Source: Alphaproteobacteria bacterium (lineage in GTDB: Bacteria; Pseudomonadota; Alphaproteobacteria; Caulobacterales; Aquidulcibacteraceae). Taken from it: a stretch of DNA of 41,920 nucleotides. The position numbers were made by a program, and so were the translations under genes. This document shows, one piece after another, positions 27,948 through 36,765 of this stretch; position 1 is the stretch's first letter, and each line of letters starts with the position of its first letter. The notes under the pieces are model-generated. The model made no database searches. It saw nothing but the letters and a program-made list of their open reading frames with translations, and was not told where the DNA came from. The stretch spans positions 1 to 41,920 of the forward strand of contig JAPLOL010000162.1 of assembly GCA_026400735.1 (NCBI GenBank), written 5' to 3'.

Positions 27948-29101
27948 CCCAGCGCTTCTTCGATATCGGCGATCAGGTCTTCGACGTCTTCGATACCTAC
28001 GGAGAAGCGCACGAGGCCATCGGTGAGGCCGATCTGTTCGCGCAGGTGCTTGTCGACTGAAGCGTGAGTCATGATCGCCGGGTGCTCGATCAGACTTTCC
28101 ACGCCGCCGAGAGATTCCGCGAGTGAGAAGAGCTTCACACGTTCGAGGAACGTGCGTGCCGGATCAAGGCCACCCCTAAAGTAAGCGGTGATCATGCCGC
28201 CGAAGCCGCCGGTCATTTGCTTTTTGGCGATATCGTGCTGCGGGTGATCGGTGCGGCCGGGGTAAACGACGCGCTCGATTTGTTTTTGATCAGCCAAGAA
28301 GTCCGCGATCTTCGCGGCGTTCTCGCAGTGGCGTTGCACGCGCACGTGCAGCGTCTTGGTCGAGCGCAACAGCAAGAAGCTGTCCCACGGCGCGGCGATG
28401 GCGCCGTTGGCGTTTTGGGTGAAGCGCAGCCGCTCCGCGAGTGCGTCGTCACGGCAGATCAGCGCGCCGCCAATCACGTCCGAGTGGCCGCCGATGTACT
28501 TCGTGCAGGAATGGCTGACGATGTCAGCGCCGAGCGCCAGAGGGTTGGTGAGAACCGGCGTCGCGAAGGTGTTGTCGACGATGGTCAGCGCATTCTTCGA
28601 TTTTGCCAAACGCGCGACTGCAGCGATATCGATGACCTTCAGCAACGGATTGGTCGGCGTTTCGAGCCACACCATCTTGGTGTTCGACTTGAACGCCGCT
28701 TCAGCCGATTTGAGGTCGGTCAGATCGGCGCGCGTATAGGTGATGCCGAACTGTTTGAAGACCTTATCGAACTGACGATACGTGCCGCCGTAGACGTCGT
28801 CCGAAAGGACGACGTGATCGCCTGACGATAGCAAGTGAATGCAAGCGGCCTGCGCTGCGAGGCCCGAAGCGAAGTTGAAACCGTGCCGTCCACCTTCCAG
28901 AGACGCAAGGTTTGCCTCCAAAGCCTTGCGTGTCGGGTTGGCGGAGCGCGCGTAGTCGTAATCCTCGATGATGACGCCCGGGCTTTGCTGGACGAACGTC
29001 GAGGTCTGGTAGACCGGCGTCATAATCGCGCCAGTGCTCGGATCTGGTTGCTGACCAGCGTGGATGCAGCGTGTGCCGAAGCGCTTGTTATCGTCGTGCA
29101 T
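27944..29101 (-). CDS. Cystathionine gamma-lyase / gamma-synthase family PLP enzyme
   Basis: A 385-aa Cys/Met-metabolism PLP enzyme. PLP Lys is K201 in SHSCTKYIGGHSDVIGG. Substrate-site residues include Y48-x-Y50-ARSANPT, FASGLAA and LETPTNP. The family contains both gamma-synthases (forward transsulfuration) and gamma-lyases (reverse). The gene lies 8 nt downstream of a cystathionine beta-synthase, which favours gamma-lyase: cystathionine to cysteine, 2-oxobutyrate and ammonia. Sequence alone does not settle it. Cytoplasmic. Confidence 0.88.
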   Translation of the reverse strand: MHDDNKRFGTRCIHAGQQPDPSTGAIMTPVYQTSTFVQQSPGVIIEDYDYARSANPTRKALEANLASLEGGRHGFNFASGLAAQAACIHLLSSGDHVVLSDDVYGGTYRQFDKVFKQFGITYTRADLTDLKSAEAAFKSNTKMVWLETPTNPLLKVIDIAAVARLAKSKNALTIVDNTFATPVLTNPLALGADIVSHSCTKYIGGHSDVIGGALICRDDALAERLRFTQNANGAIAAPWDSFLLLRSTKTLHVRVQRHCENAAKIADFLADQKQIERVVYPGRTDHPQHDIAKKQMTGGFGGMITAYFRGGLDPARTFLERVKLFSLAESLGGVESLIEHPAIMTHASVDKHLREQIGLTDGLVRFSVGIEDVEDLIADIEEALG

Positions 29102-29109
29102 GGTTCGCC

Positions 29110-30477
29110 TCAGCGCTTGCTGGAGAGATATTCGATCAGGTCGATCTTGGAGATGACGCCGACGACCTTCGAAGAATCGACGACCACCGCGACGTTGTCC
29201 GCCGCGAAGATGTGGAAGAGCTCTTCGATGCGGGCTTTCGGGTAGATCAGGCCGCCGATCGGGGAAGCTACGCTCTTTGCTGGGGCGCTGAGATCGAAGT
29301 CGCGCTTTTGCATCTTCGACAACAGATCGCTTTCGTGAACGATGGCGTTGAGCTTGCCGCGTTCGATCAGCGGAATCTGGCTGACGCCATGTTCACGCAT
29401 CAGGGCGACGACTTCACGCAGCGACGAGTCCGCGTTTGCTGTGATCGGGTCGGTCTTGAGGTTGTTTAGCAACTCTTCGACGAAGCCCAACTCGCGCTCC
29501 GTCTCGGTGAAGCCGTGTTCCTTCATCCAGTTGTCGTTCAGGAATTTCGAGACATAGCGGTTGCCGTGATCCGGCAGCACGGTCAGCACCACCTTGCCCG
29601 GGCCAAGCTCCTTTGCGATCTCGATCGCAACAGCGACGTTCGAGCCGGACGAACCGCCGCAGAAGAGGCCCTCTTCACGCACCAAACGGCGCGCCATGAC
29701 GAAGCTGTCGCGGTCGTTCACTTGGCGCATGTCGTCGACGACGGAAAAATCCATCGCGCGGCACTCAATGTCTTCGCCAATGCCTTCGACCATATAGACG
29801 TGCGCTGTCGGCAGCGTCTTGGTGTGGAAGAGATGATAGTGAACCGAACCAAGTGGATCGGCGCCGATGATCTTCACGTTCGGCGCGTGCTCTTTCAGAT
29901 AGCGCCCGACGCCCGAGACCGTGCCGCCAGTGCCGGTGCCGCCGACGAAGGCGTCGAACTTGCCGCCATCGGTATCTTCGAAGATCTCCTTGCCGGTCGA
30001 ATGATAGTGCGCGTCGATGTTCCAGGACGAGTGATACTGATCGACGTAGAAGGCGCCTGGCGTGTCTTCGGCGATCTTCTTGGCGACGTTGACGTAGTGC
30101 TCCGGTGAGTCACCCGGAACGTCCGTCGGCGTGATGATCACTTCGGCGCCGTAGGCCTTCAGCGAGTCCTGCTTCTCCTTCGACATCTTGTCGGGCATCG
30201 TGAATATGCAGCGATAGCCTTTGATCGCCGCCGCCATCGCAAGACCCTGGCCGGTGTTGCCGGAGGTGTTTTCAACGATGAGGCCGCCGGGCTTCAGGAT
30301 GCCCTTCTTCTCGGCTTGCTCGATGATGTAATTGGCCATGCGGTCTTTGATCGAACCGGCCGGGTTCAGGTATTCGCACTTCACCCAAACTTCCGCCGCA
30401 CCCTCAGGCACAACGCGGTTGAGTTTCACGAGCGGCGTATTGCCGATCGCGGCAAGAATGTTGGGCTTCAAACGCAT
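29110..30477 (-). CDS. Cystathionine beta-synthase with C-terminal CBS domains
   Basis: A 455-aa PLP enzyme condensing serine and homocysteine to cystathionine. The catalytic domain (about 1-320) has IGNTPLVKLN, PLP Lys K44 (PAGSIKDRMA), the phosphate and substrate loops NTSGNTGQ and GGTGTGGTVSG, and CGGSSGSNVAVA. Two CBS domains follow (about 335-455; PITANADSSLREVVALM, SQIPLI, VAVVVDSSKVVGVISKIDLIEYL), which in this family can bind adenosyl ligands. No haem-binding N-terminal extension is present. O-acetylserine sulfhydrylase-like activity cannot be excluded. Upstream 114 bp lacks a recognisable SAM riboswitch. Confidence 0.9.
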   Translation of the reverse strand: MRLKPNILAAIGNTPLVKLNRVVPEGAAEVWVKCEYLNPAGSIKDRMANYIIEQAEKKGILKPGGLIVENTSGNTGQGLAMAAAIKGYRCIFTMPDKMSKEKQDSLKAYGAEVIITPTDVPGDSPEHYVNVAKKIAEDTPGAFYVDQYHSSWNIDAHYHSTGKEIFEDTDGGKFDAFVGGTGTGGTVSGVGRYLKEHAPNVKIIGADPLGSVHYHLFHTKTLPTAHVYMVEGIGEDIECRAMDFSVVDDMRQVNDRDSFVMARRLVREEGLFCGGSSGSNVAVAIEIAKELGPGKVVLTVLPDHGNRYVSKFLNDNWMKEHGFTETERELGFVEELLNNLKTDPITANADSSLREVVALMREHGVSQIPLIERGKLNAIVHESDLLSKMQKRDFDLSAPAKSVASPIGGLIYPKARIEELFHIFAADNVAVVVDSSKVVGVISKIDLIEYLSSKR

Positions 30478-30591
30478 GAGGCGGATTCCTGGGAAATTGG
30501 ATTGGCCGGGGTTTAGAGCGGCGCGGCCCGAAAAGCCACACCAGCACAGCGGCGCCCTGCCATGCAGGCGCGTATCGTCCGGAACTGGCCG

Positions 30592-31503
30592 CTAAGCCCG
30601 CCCGATCCGCTTGATTTCCCACTCGAGTTCGATGCCGTGCTTGGCTTTCACGGCGGCTCGAACGTCTTCGCCGAGCCCCTCGATGTCAGCGGCTGTCGCG
30701 TCGCCGGTGTTGATGAGGAAGTTCGCGTGTAGCTCGCTTACCTGCGCGCCACCGTGGCGATAACCTCGCATGCCGGCTTCGTCATTGAGCTTCCATGCGG
30801 AGAGCTTCGTGCCATCTGGTCCAATCGGATTCTTGAACGTTGATCCGCCCGTCTTCTCGCGGATCGGCTGTGACGCTTCGCGGCGGCTCGTGATCTCGGC
30901 CATGCGCGCTGTGACGGCAGCCGGATCATCTGGCGCCCCTTGATACGTCGCGTTGACAAAGATCAGACCGTCCGGCAGCGCGTTGTGGCGATAGGTGAAC
31001 CCAAAGTCAGCATTGCTGAGGGTGACGCGCTTACCTTGTCGATCCATCGCCGTCGCTTCAATCAGCACGTCCTTTGTCTCGCTGCCATAGCAACCCGCGT
31101 TCATCGTCAGCGCGCCGCCGATCGTTCCTGGAATACCGGCGTAAAACTCAAGCTGACCAATTCCAGCCTTCGCCGCGGCCTTTGCGACCATCGCGTCAAG
31201 CGCGCCCGCGCCCGCCTTCACGCGCGCGCCATCCAGCGTTTCGATCTGCCCCCAATGCCGTCCTGCCAACCGCACGATGACACCTGGCACACCTCCATCA
31301 CGCACGATGAGGTTCGAACCAACGCCGATCGGCAGCAGCGGCACGTCAGATTTCAATTGAGACAAAAACGCGGCGAGATCGTCTTCGTCCGCCGGCAGGA
31401 AAAGCGCATCGGCCGGGCCGCCAACACGAAACCAGGTAAACGGCGCCAGCGTTTCGCCACGCAGAAGTTGGCCGCGCACCTGCGGAAGGTCGAGTTCACT
31501 CAT
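30592..31503 (-). CDS. murB: UDP-N-acetylenolpyruvoylglucosamine reductase
   Basis: A 303-aa FAD enzyme reducing enolpyruvyl-UDP-GlcNAc to UDP-MurNAc with NADPH. FAD-binding signatures are [31 protein letters not shown] and [19 protein letters not shown]; catalytic elements are YRHNALP and GGSTFKNP with the reactive Ser, and the C-terminal Glu block. The length matches type IIa MurB. The ATG at 31503 diverges from a lipoprotein gene 101 bp away. Separated from murC by four genes on both strands. Confidence 0.97.
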   Translation of the reverse strand: MSELDLPQVRGQLLRGETLAPFTWFRVGGPADALFLPADEDDLAAFLSQLKSDVPLLPIGVGSNLIVRDGGVPGVIVRLAGRHWGQIETLDGARVKAGAGALDAMVAKAAAKAGIGQLEFYAGIPGTIGGALTMNAGCYGSETKDVLIEATAMDRQGKRVTLSNADFGFTYRHNALPDGLIFVNATYQGAPDDPAAVTARMAEITSRREASQPIREKTGGSTFKNPIGPDGTKLSAWKLNDEAGMRGYRHGGAQVSELHANFLINTGDATAADIEGLGEDVRAAVKAKHGIELEWEIKRIGRA

Positions 31504-31604
31504 TGTTGATTGGGTATCGCAGGGTTTTGACCCCCGTCAACGCATGGCGCCGCTCGCGTAGCGAGGCGGAGCGCCCCATAATGTCGCTAAGGAGGCCGTG
31601 CCTG

Positions 31605-31967
31605 ATGCTACGGATTTTCGCTTCCATTCTCTGCCTGTGGACCTTGGCCGCATGCGCCAGCACCGAAGGTGAGCAAACTGCAAGCTCAACCGATTGCTTC
31701 CGCAGCGAGCAGGTCAGCGGCTACAACGTCATCGATGAACACAATATCGGTCTCAGCGTTGGCGCGAGCCGAGACTACATCCTGACGACGAATTGGAACG
31801 CACGCGACCTCGACTGGACGCATGCGATCGCACTACGATCCTCCACAGGCCGGATTTGCACTGGAAACGGCCTCGGCGTCACGATCATCGGCGGCGACCC
31901 GCAGCGCACGTACCCAGTCTCACGAGTTTCGCGCGCGCCAGACAGCGCCCCGGTGCAGGGCAGCTAA
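31605..31967 (+). CDS. Lipoprotein, DUF6491-like (first of a tandem pair)
   Basis: A 120-aa lipoprotein: signal MLRIFASILCLWTLAAC with lipobox LAAC, then a small beta-rich domain DCFRSEQVSGYNVIDEHNIG, RDLDWTHAIALRS, and a GGDPQRTYPVSRVSR end. The start is ATG 31605, 9 nt after AAGGAGG, rather than the in-frame ATG at 31581. It resembles DUF6491 proteins, which have an analogous CF...Y.VVDD...Y.L pattern, but I am not certain. It is about half identical to the next gene, 17 nt downstream; tandem duplication. Function unknown, outer- or inner-membrane lipoprotein. Confidence 0.75.
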   Translation: MLRIFASILCLWTLAACASTEGEQTASSTDCFRSEQVSGYNVIDEHNIGLSVGASRDYILTTNWNARDLDWTHAIALRSSTGRICTGNGLGVTIIGGDPQRTYPVSRVSRAPDSAPVQGS

Positions 31968-31984
31968 CTTATTCGGAGGGCCAA

Positions 31985-32350
31985 ATGCTTCGCTTCCAAC
32001 TTCTCGCTGCGCTCCTCGCGCTTGGCGCCTGCGCCTCGCCCGCCGGCGCTCCAACCGCAAGCGCAAGCAATGATCGCGATTGCTTCCGCTCTCTGGACGT
32101 TCGCAGCTATGGCGTCGTCGATGACCATCGCGTCCGGTTGCACGTTGGCCCAACGCGGGAGTACGTGCTGACCATCCCGCAGCAGACGCGTGATCTCGAT
32201 TGGACTCACGCCATTTCGGTACGATCGCTTTCAAGCTTCATCTGCGTCGGCGATCCCTCGGGCGTGCAATTGATGGGCGGCGACCCGCCGTTGCCTTATC
32301 AAGTCACCCACATCGAGCGCCTATCCACCGACGTGGCGCAAGGCAGCTAG
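31985..32350 (+). CDS. Lipoprotein, DUF6491-like (second of a tandem pair)
   Basis: A 121-aa paralogue of the preceding gene: signal MLRFQLLAALLALGAC (lipobox LGAC), then DCFRSLDVRSYGVVDDHRVRLHVGPTREY in two blocks, RDLDWTHAISVRS, and GGDPPLPYQVTHIER. Shared landmarks with the neighbour are DCFRS, RDLDWTHAI, one more Cys (x-C-x-G) and GGDP. GGAGGG precedes the ATG. The two are likely an operon. The stop overlaps that of the convergent HAD hydrolase by 4 nt (CTAG). Confidence 0.75.
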   Translation: MLRFQLLAALLALGACASPAGAPTASASNDRDCFRSLDVRSYGVVDDHRVRLHVGPTREYVLTIPQQTRDLDWTHAISVRSLSSFICVGDPSGVQLMGGDPPLPYQVTHIERLSTDVAQGS

Positions 32351-33210
32351 GCGTTCACAGGCAATCCAGCGCGCAAGGCGATACGTCCAAGTGCACCTTT
32401 GACGATGACGTCGAGCTGGCTCTTCGGTTGATAGTCCGCGGGCGCAACGTAGCTCACCCGATCCTCAGAGATGAGGCGGCTAACTTTGTCCAAGCTCCGC
32501 GGCTCGGTCCACTGATACGGATCAAGCACCGCTATCGCGCAACCGCCTTGGCTCGTGACCATCTTCATTGACGGGATATCGGTATCGCCATCGCCGATGA
32601 AGATCATGCGTTCAAACGGAAGCTCGCGCGCGTCGTTGTGCATCCAGCGATTGATGGCTTCCGTATCGTGGACATTGTCGATGCCTTTGTTGATGCGGAA
32701 GAGGAATTGCGTCTTAGTCGTGTAGTTGATCGCAACGCCCGGCCACTTCGCCTCGCCCTGCTTGTCGTAGAGAAAGCGTGATGCGAACACCTGTCGAAAG
32801 CGCGGGAAAAGTGGGCAACCCTCGATCATCTCATAGATGCCCGAGGAGACGATGTAGTGATCCAATTGCAGGCCGAGATCGTCCGCGAACGCATCCACGC
32901 GGTCGAACCAGTGATCTAGGCCATCGAAGAAATCCGGATCAGCGCCGTTTTGCTGGAGCTGCTTGCGTGTCACCGGGTGACCAGCTGCGCGCGCACGATC
33001 CAGCATGAGGTGCATGTAGACGAGAATCTCGTCGGCATCCTCAAGCTTCGCGAGACGCTTCACTTCCATCCAAAAATCAGCGTGTTTCATCCCCGCAATG
33101 TCAGGAATGAAGCTGCGTTCTTGCAGATTACCGCGCGCGAGGGTGCCATCAAAATCGTAGACGATTGCGGCGCGGAGCGGCGGCGGTTTGCGGTGAGCTG
33201 TGTCCGGCAT
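32347..33210 (-). CDS. HAD-superfamily hydrolase
   Basis: A 287-aa HAD-type phosphohydrolase or phosphotransferase. Motif I is IVYDFDGTLARGN with nucleophile D19 and acid/base D21; motif II includes IVSSG; motif IV is FIGDGDTDIPSMKM. The insertion between motifs I and II is large and helical (DEILVYMHLMLDRARAAGHPVTR). Substrate unknown. Start is uncertain: ATG at 33210 is adopted; an upstream ATG at 33267 and further codons are in frame, none with a good Shine-Dalgarno. No signal peptide. It diverges from a lipoprotein gene. Confidence 0.83.
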   Translation of the reverse strand: MPDTAHRKPPPLRAAIVYDFDGTLARGNLQERSFIPDIAGMKHADFWMEVKRLAKLEDADEILVYMHLMLDRARAAGHPVTRKQLQQNGADPDFFDGLDHWFDRVDAFADDLGLQLDHYIVSSGIYEMIEGCPLFPRFRQVFASRFLYDKQGEAKWPGVAINYTTKTQFLFRINKGIDNVHDTEAINRWMHNDARELPFERMIFIGDGDTDIPSMKMVTSQGGCAIAVLDPYQWTEPRSLDKVSRLISEDRVSYVAPADYQPKSQLDVIVKGALGRIALRAGLPVNA

Positions 33211-33360
33211 GAAACCGGGCTGCGCGGAGTCGGGGCGTCGCGTCAAATCACTCTGCAAACGAAACATTCGTTGCCGCGCTCCCGTCTCTCTGTGGGCGGC
33301 AAAATCGTCCTTGCTCCAGACCAAATCGCAGGCGTTACTGAAGCGCTAGGAGACTCGATC

Positions 33361-33789
33361 ATGTCGCACGCCAGACTGCTCGCTTCGGCCGCCATCGCCG
33401 CTTGCCTAATGTTCGCCGCTTGCGGACAGACATCGGAGCAGGCGCAGAACGAAGCGGCGACCACAACCGAAGTCGCAGCCGCGACGACGCCCGGAACCGT
33501 TGGCGAATGTGTCGATACAACGGTGAGCGAGACGGGCTCGCGCCTCGAAGGCGTTCCTGACAGCGGCAGCTCCGTCGTCTATGCCAACGGCACGAGCCAG
33601 GTCTCGTACGACGTCATTGAAGGGATATCGCATTCGCAAACTGGCGATAGCATTCGTCTGTGCCTCGTGAGCATCCCCGAGAATTGCCCGGCTGGCGACG
33701 ATCGCGGCCGCGTTTACGGCGCGACGAACGCGCGAACCGGCGAATCTTGGACAGCGCCGGACTCGCAACACATGTGCGGCGGCGCGTAA
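33361..33789 (+). CDS. Lipoprotein of unknown function
   Basis: A 142-aa lipoprotein: signal ASAAIAACLMFAAC with Cys21 as likely lipid anchor, a low-complexity Thr/Ala/Glu linker, then a small beta domain (GECVDTTVSETGSRLEGV, SSVVYANGTSQVSYDVI, DSIRLCLVSIPENCPAGDDRG) with four mature Cys that may pair as disulfides. AGGAG precedes the ATG. The frame is open upstream but that part overlaps the HAD gene start. No family recognised. Ends 9 nt from the convergent murC gene. Confidence 0.75.
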   Translation: MSHARLLASAAIAACLMFAACGQTSEQAQNEAATTTEVAAATTPGTVGECVDTTVSETGSRLEGVPDSGSSVVYANGTSQVSYDVIEGISHSQTGDSIRLCLVSIPENCPAGDDRGRVYGATNARTGESWTAPDSQHMCGGA

Positions 33790-33798
33790 CTGACGGAG

Positions 33799-35214
33799 TT
33801 AGGCCGCCGCCGCGCCGAGTTTCGCGGGGAGCACATTCGCGTACGCGGTGATGTCGCCAGCCCCGAGGCAAACGACGATGTCGCCCGGCTTTGCTTCAGC
33901 GCGCACGAAGGCCGGAAGATCGTCCAAACTGCCAAGACGCCTCGCGTCGCGATGGCCGTGGCTCTTCAGGCTCGCGGCCAACGTGTCGGCGCTTACGCCG
34001 TCAATTGGCGCTTCTCCGGCTGCGTAGACATCAGCCACAGCGACAATGTCCGCGTCGTTGAAGCACGTGGAAAAATCCTGAAAGAGATCGCGTAGGCGTG
34101 TGTAGCGGTGAGGCTGCACAACCGCGAGGACGCGCCCTTCCGTCATCTCACGCGCGGCCGAAAGCACGGCAGCGATCTCGACAGGATGGTGGGCGTAGTC
34201 ATCAACGATACGGACTTCATTCCAATAGCCCGTTGTCGTGAATCGGCGTTTCACCCCGGCAAATTTCTTCAAGCCATTCCGGATGCCTGCGTCCGTAACG
34301 CCAAGCTCACGCGCTACAGCGATCGCCGCGACGGCGTTTTGCACATTGTGGCGCCCAGCGACCGGTAGGAAGAGGTCATGCATCGTAACACCCGGCCCCT
34401 CACCCTTGCGGCGGGCGACAACATCGAATGTTGAACCATCGCGCGACGGGCGAACATTCACGGCACACACGTCGGCTTGTGGGTTGAAGCCGTAGGAGAT
34501 GATGCGGCGATCACGAACTTGCGCGGCGAGCGCCTGCACCTGCGGGTGATCAAGACACATCACTGCAAAGCCGTAGAAAGGGATATTCTCGACAAACGTT
34601 TGAAACGCCGCGTTCATGGCTTCGACCGAGCCGTAATGATCCAAGTGCTCGGGATCCATGTTGGTGACGACGACGGCGGTGGCGCGCAGGCGCGTGAAGG
34701 TGCCATCGCTTTCGTCAGCTTCGACGACCATCCACTCACCTTCACCCATGCGGGAATTGGCGCCGTAGGCATTGATGATGCCGCCATTGATGACGGTCGG
34801 ATCTTTGTCGCCGGCATCGAGCAGTGCGGCGATCATCGAAGTCGTTGTGGTTTTGCCGTGCGTGCCGCCGATGGCGACGGTCCACTTAAGGCGCATGATC
34901 TCAGCCAACATCTCGGCGCGGCGCACGATGGGCACGCCACGAGCACGCGCAGTGTCGACTTCCGGATTGCCGTGCTTGATGGCGGAAGAAATCACGACGA
35001 CGCCAGCGTGCGCCGCGGTTTCGGCCTTATGACCGATCGTGACCTGAATGCCTTGGGCGCGCAGGCGCTCGATGTTGGCGCCGTCCTTCGCGTCAGAGCC
35101 GGTCACTTCGTAGCCCAAATTTTTCATCACCGACGCGATACCGGACATGCCGATGCCGCCAATGCCGACGAAATGAATTGGACCCGTATCAAACGGAATA
35201 GCGCGGCGGATCAT
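33799..35214 (-). CDS. murC: UDP-N-acetylmuramate--L-alanine ligase
   Basis: A 471-aa ATP-dependent Mur ligase adding L-Ala to UDP-MurNAc. N-terminal Rossmann-like domain [19 protein letters not shown]-loop [14 protein letters not shown] (about 114-127), the central [10 protein letters not shown] and [12 protein letters not shown] blocks, and C-terminal [14 protein letters not shown] and [11 protein letters not shown]. The GGGAGATC just before the ATG is a fair Shine-Dalgarno. Separated from murG upstream by the sigma factor cassette and a 66-aa protein gene. Confidence 0.97.
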   Translation of the reverse strand: MIRRAIPFDTGPIHFVGIGGIGMSGIASVMKNLGYEVTGSDAKDGANIERLRAQGIQVTIGHKAETAAHAGVVVISSAIKHGNPEVDTARARGVPIVRRAEMLAEIMRLKWTVAIGGTHGKTTTTSMIAALLDAGDKDPTVINGGIINAYGANSRMGEGEWMVVEADESDGTFTRLRATAVVVTNMDPEHLDHYGSVEAMNAAFQTFVENIPFYGFAVMCLDHPQVQALAAQVRDRRIISYGFNPQADVCAVNVRPSRDGSTFDVVARRKGEGPGVTMHDLFLPVAGRHNVQNAVAAIAVARELGVTDAGIRNGLKKFAGVKRRFTTTGYWNEVRIVDDYAHHPVEIAAVLSAAREMTEGRVLAVVQPHRYTRLRDLFQDFSTCFNDADIVAVADVYAAGEAPIDGVSADTLAASLKSHGHRDARRLGSLDDLPAFVRAEAKPGDIVVCLGAGDITAYANVLPAKLGAAAA

Positions 35215-35273
35215 GATCTCCCCTGTCCGCGCCAGTATAGGCGCGCTCTACGGCGCATCAAAGGCGCAAGCCC

Positions 35274-35474
35274 TCAGCGGATGCCGTGCTGCGCGGCGAA
35301 TTGAGCGATCGAAAAATATTGCTCCGCCTCGGTGTCGCCGATCTGGATGCCATCGCGGCCGGCCTTCTCAAGCTCGCGCGCCTTACGCAGGGCTTCCGCA
35401 GGCGTGTCCGCCTGGCCCACAGGCATAGGCTTCGGCACCGCCAGCATTTGCGCAAGCACCAAGTAACGCGCCAT
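35274..35474 (-). CDS. Small conserved-looking hypothetical protein
   Basis: A 66-aa soluble protein: MARYLVLAQMLAVP, a helical ADTPAEALRKARELEKAGRDG, then IQIGDTEAEQYFSIAQFAAQHGIR. A GGGGAGAG Shine-Dalgarno lies 6-7 nt before the ATG and codon use matches the neighbours, so I consider it real. No family recognised. It follows the small membrane-protein gene by 15 nt, at the end of the ECF cassette, and precedes murC by 59 bp. Confidence 0.75.
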   Translation of the reverse strand: MARYLVLAQMLAVPKPMPVGQADTPAEALRKARELEKAGRDGIQIGDTEAEQYFSIAQFAAQHGIR

Positions 35475-35489
35475 TTCCGCTCTCCCCGT

Positions 35490-35822
35490 TTACGTCCGTG
35501 GCATCCGCAAGAGAGCGCGAGAACGCGCCAGCACGGCGCGCGGCCCCTCCAAGGTCCAGAGCGCCAGCACATAGGCGACGCCAAGGACGCCCGCAACCAA
35601 CAGGAGCGGCTGCAGTTCGGCAAGCCCCAGCCCCAGCGTGTGGGCAATCGGGAAAATCAGGCCAATCAGAGCAAAGAGCGTGGTCGTGCGGAATGCGCGC
35701 TGGCGCGCTTCACGGCGGCGGGCGCGTTCGGCGGTGAGGCTAAGCACATCGAAGCGGAAGCCAGGATCCGGCGTCCGGGGCGCCTCTCCCAAAAGCGCAG
35801 CAAGATCGAGATCGTCACTCAT
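35490..35822 (-). CDS. Small membrane protein, putative anti-sigma factor
   Basis: A 110-aa protein: acidic N-terminus (MSDDLDLAALLGEAPRTPDPGF, first 20 residues), a basic helical stretch (RARRREARQRAF), then two transmembrane helices (TTLFALIGLIFPIAHTLGLG and LLLVAGVLGVAYVLALW). ATG overlaps the sigma factor stop region by 8 nt, so it is translationally coupled to the ECF gene. A co-transcribed small membrane partner behind an ECF gene is normally its anti-sigma factor; it lacks a zinc motif and a periplasmic domain of note, so function is inferred from context only. Confidence 0.75.
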   Translation of the reverse strand: MSDDLDLAALLGEAPRTPDPGFRFDVLSLTAERARRREARQRAFRTTTLFALIGLIFPIAHTLGLGLAELQPLLLVAGVLGVAYVLALWTLEGPRAVLARSRALLRMPRT

Positions 35823-36363
35823 CGCTCGTCTCCGCGATCCCAAGCGCTGCCCGTAGGCGCACCCGGCCTCTCGTCACGTGGGATTTCACCGTACCCAAAG
35901 GAAGGCTCAAAATCTCCGCCGCCTCGGCGTGAGTGAATTCCTGACCGAGACAAAGCGCAAGCGCCGCGCGCTGATCTTCCGGCAATTCTTCCATCGCTTT
36001 GCGCAGCGCTAAGCGCTGACCTGCCCGTTCTGGCGACTCCTCCGTTTGCGTTTCGCTCAAATCGGCATAGGCGGTTTCGCGCGCTTCGCGGCGGCTCTGC
36101 GACCGGCGGGCGCGGCGCCAATACTGGAACGCAACGCCGCAAATGAACGTGCGCAAAGATGAACTGCCGTCGAAGCGATCGAGGACATCCCATGTTCGCG
36201 CGAACGCCTCCTGCGCCAGATCGTCCGCATCGGCATAGTTGCCGGTGACGCGACGCAAAAACGCCCGCACCGCCGATTGGTGCATGTCGACCAAGCGGCC
36301 GAAGGCGGCGTAGTCGCCACCTCGCGCTAGGCCGACAAGCCGCGCCTCCTCCCCTGCGTTCAT
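35815..36363 (-). CDS. ECF-type RNA polymerase sigma factor
   Basis: A 182-aa sigma-70 family ECF factor. Sigma-2: EARLVGLARGGDYAAFGRLVDMHQ with DADDLAQEAFARTWDVL (region 2.2/2.3) and FQYWRRARRSQSRREARE (2.4). Sigma-4: LPEDQRAALALCLGQEFTHAEAAEILSLPLGTVKSHVTRGRVRLR in successive segments, the helix-turn-helix contacting the -35. No extra C-terminal domain. It lies between small membrane-protein genes in a five-gene same-strand cassette between murG and murC. It probably drives its own operon; target promoters unknown. Confidence 0.93.
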   Translation of the reverse strand: MNAGEEARLVGLARGGDYAAFGRLVDMHQSAVRAFLRRVTGNYADADDLAQEAFARTWDVLDRFDGSSSLRTFICGVAFQYWRRARRSQSRREARETAYADLSETQTEESPERAGQRLALRKAMEELPEDQRAALALCLGQEFTHAEAAEILSLPLGTVKSHVTRGRVRLRAALGIAETSDE

Positions 36364-36369
36364 CTTCGA

Positions 36370-36765
36370 TCAGGGGCGGCGCGAGGTAAGCATAAGAACG
36401 AGCGCACCTATGGCCAGCACGCCCATCGTCACCGCGACGATGATGAACGCGAACGACCAACTCTCGCCGCGAACGAACCACCAGCCCGTTGTGAAGCCCG
36501 CTGCGAGCGCAGCGAACACGAAGAAATTCCAACTGCTCGACTGTTGAGGCGAAGACGGCGCACGGCTCGATGGCTCCCAATCCGACTGCGCCATGCGCAA
36601 CAGTTCGGGCGGCACTTCCTTGCCTTGATCGACGTAGGACTTGATGACGTTCATCACCTCGCGCGAGCGCCGCTCGCTTGACCTCATTCCAAAGAGACCC
36701 ATGCCCATCCCGAAAATGGGAAACATCAGCCACCAGAAGTCGCGAAACAGCTCTTCGAAATTCAT
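36370..36765 (-). CDS. Membrane protein of the ECF cassette
   Basis: A 131-aa protein. Residues 1-25 are a hydrophobic, Trp/Phe/Met-rich segment (EELFRDFWWLMFPIFGMGMG), followed by a soluble helical part (SREVMNVIKSYVDQGKEVPPELL) and two C-terminal transmembrane helices. The start is the ATG at 36765 with GGAG upstream; it overlaps the stop of the preceding 47-aa gene (TGATG). Its N-terminal 18 residues nearly repeat those of that gene. It ends 6 nt before the sigma factor gene. No family recognised; possibly a membrane sensor or regulator of the ECF factor. Confidence 0.75.
   Translation of the reverse strand: MNFEELFRDFWWLMFPIFGMGMGLFGMRSSERRSREVMNVIKSYVDQGKEVPPELLRMAQSDWEPSSRAPSSPQQSSSWNFFVFAALAAGFTTGWWFVRGESWSFAFIIVAVTMGVLAIGALVLMLTSRRP

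Noticed and set aside
30478-30591. SAM riboswitch upstream of the cystathionine beta-synthase gene
   Set aside because: I could not find the conserved helices or cores of known SAM riboswitch classes in this 114-bp gap.
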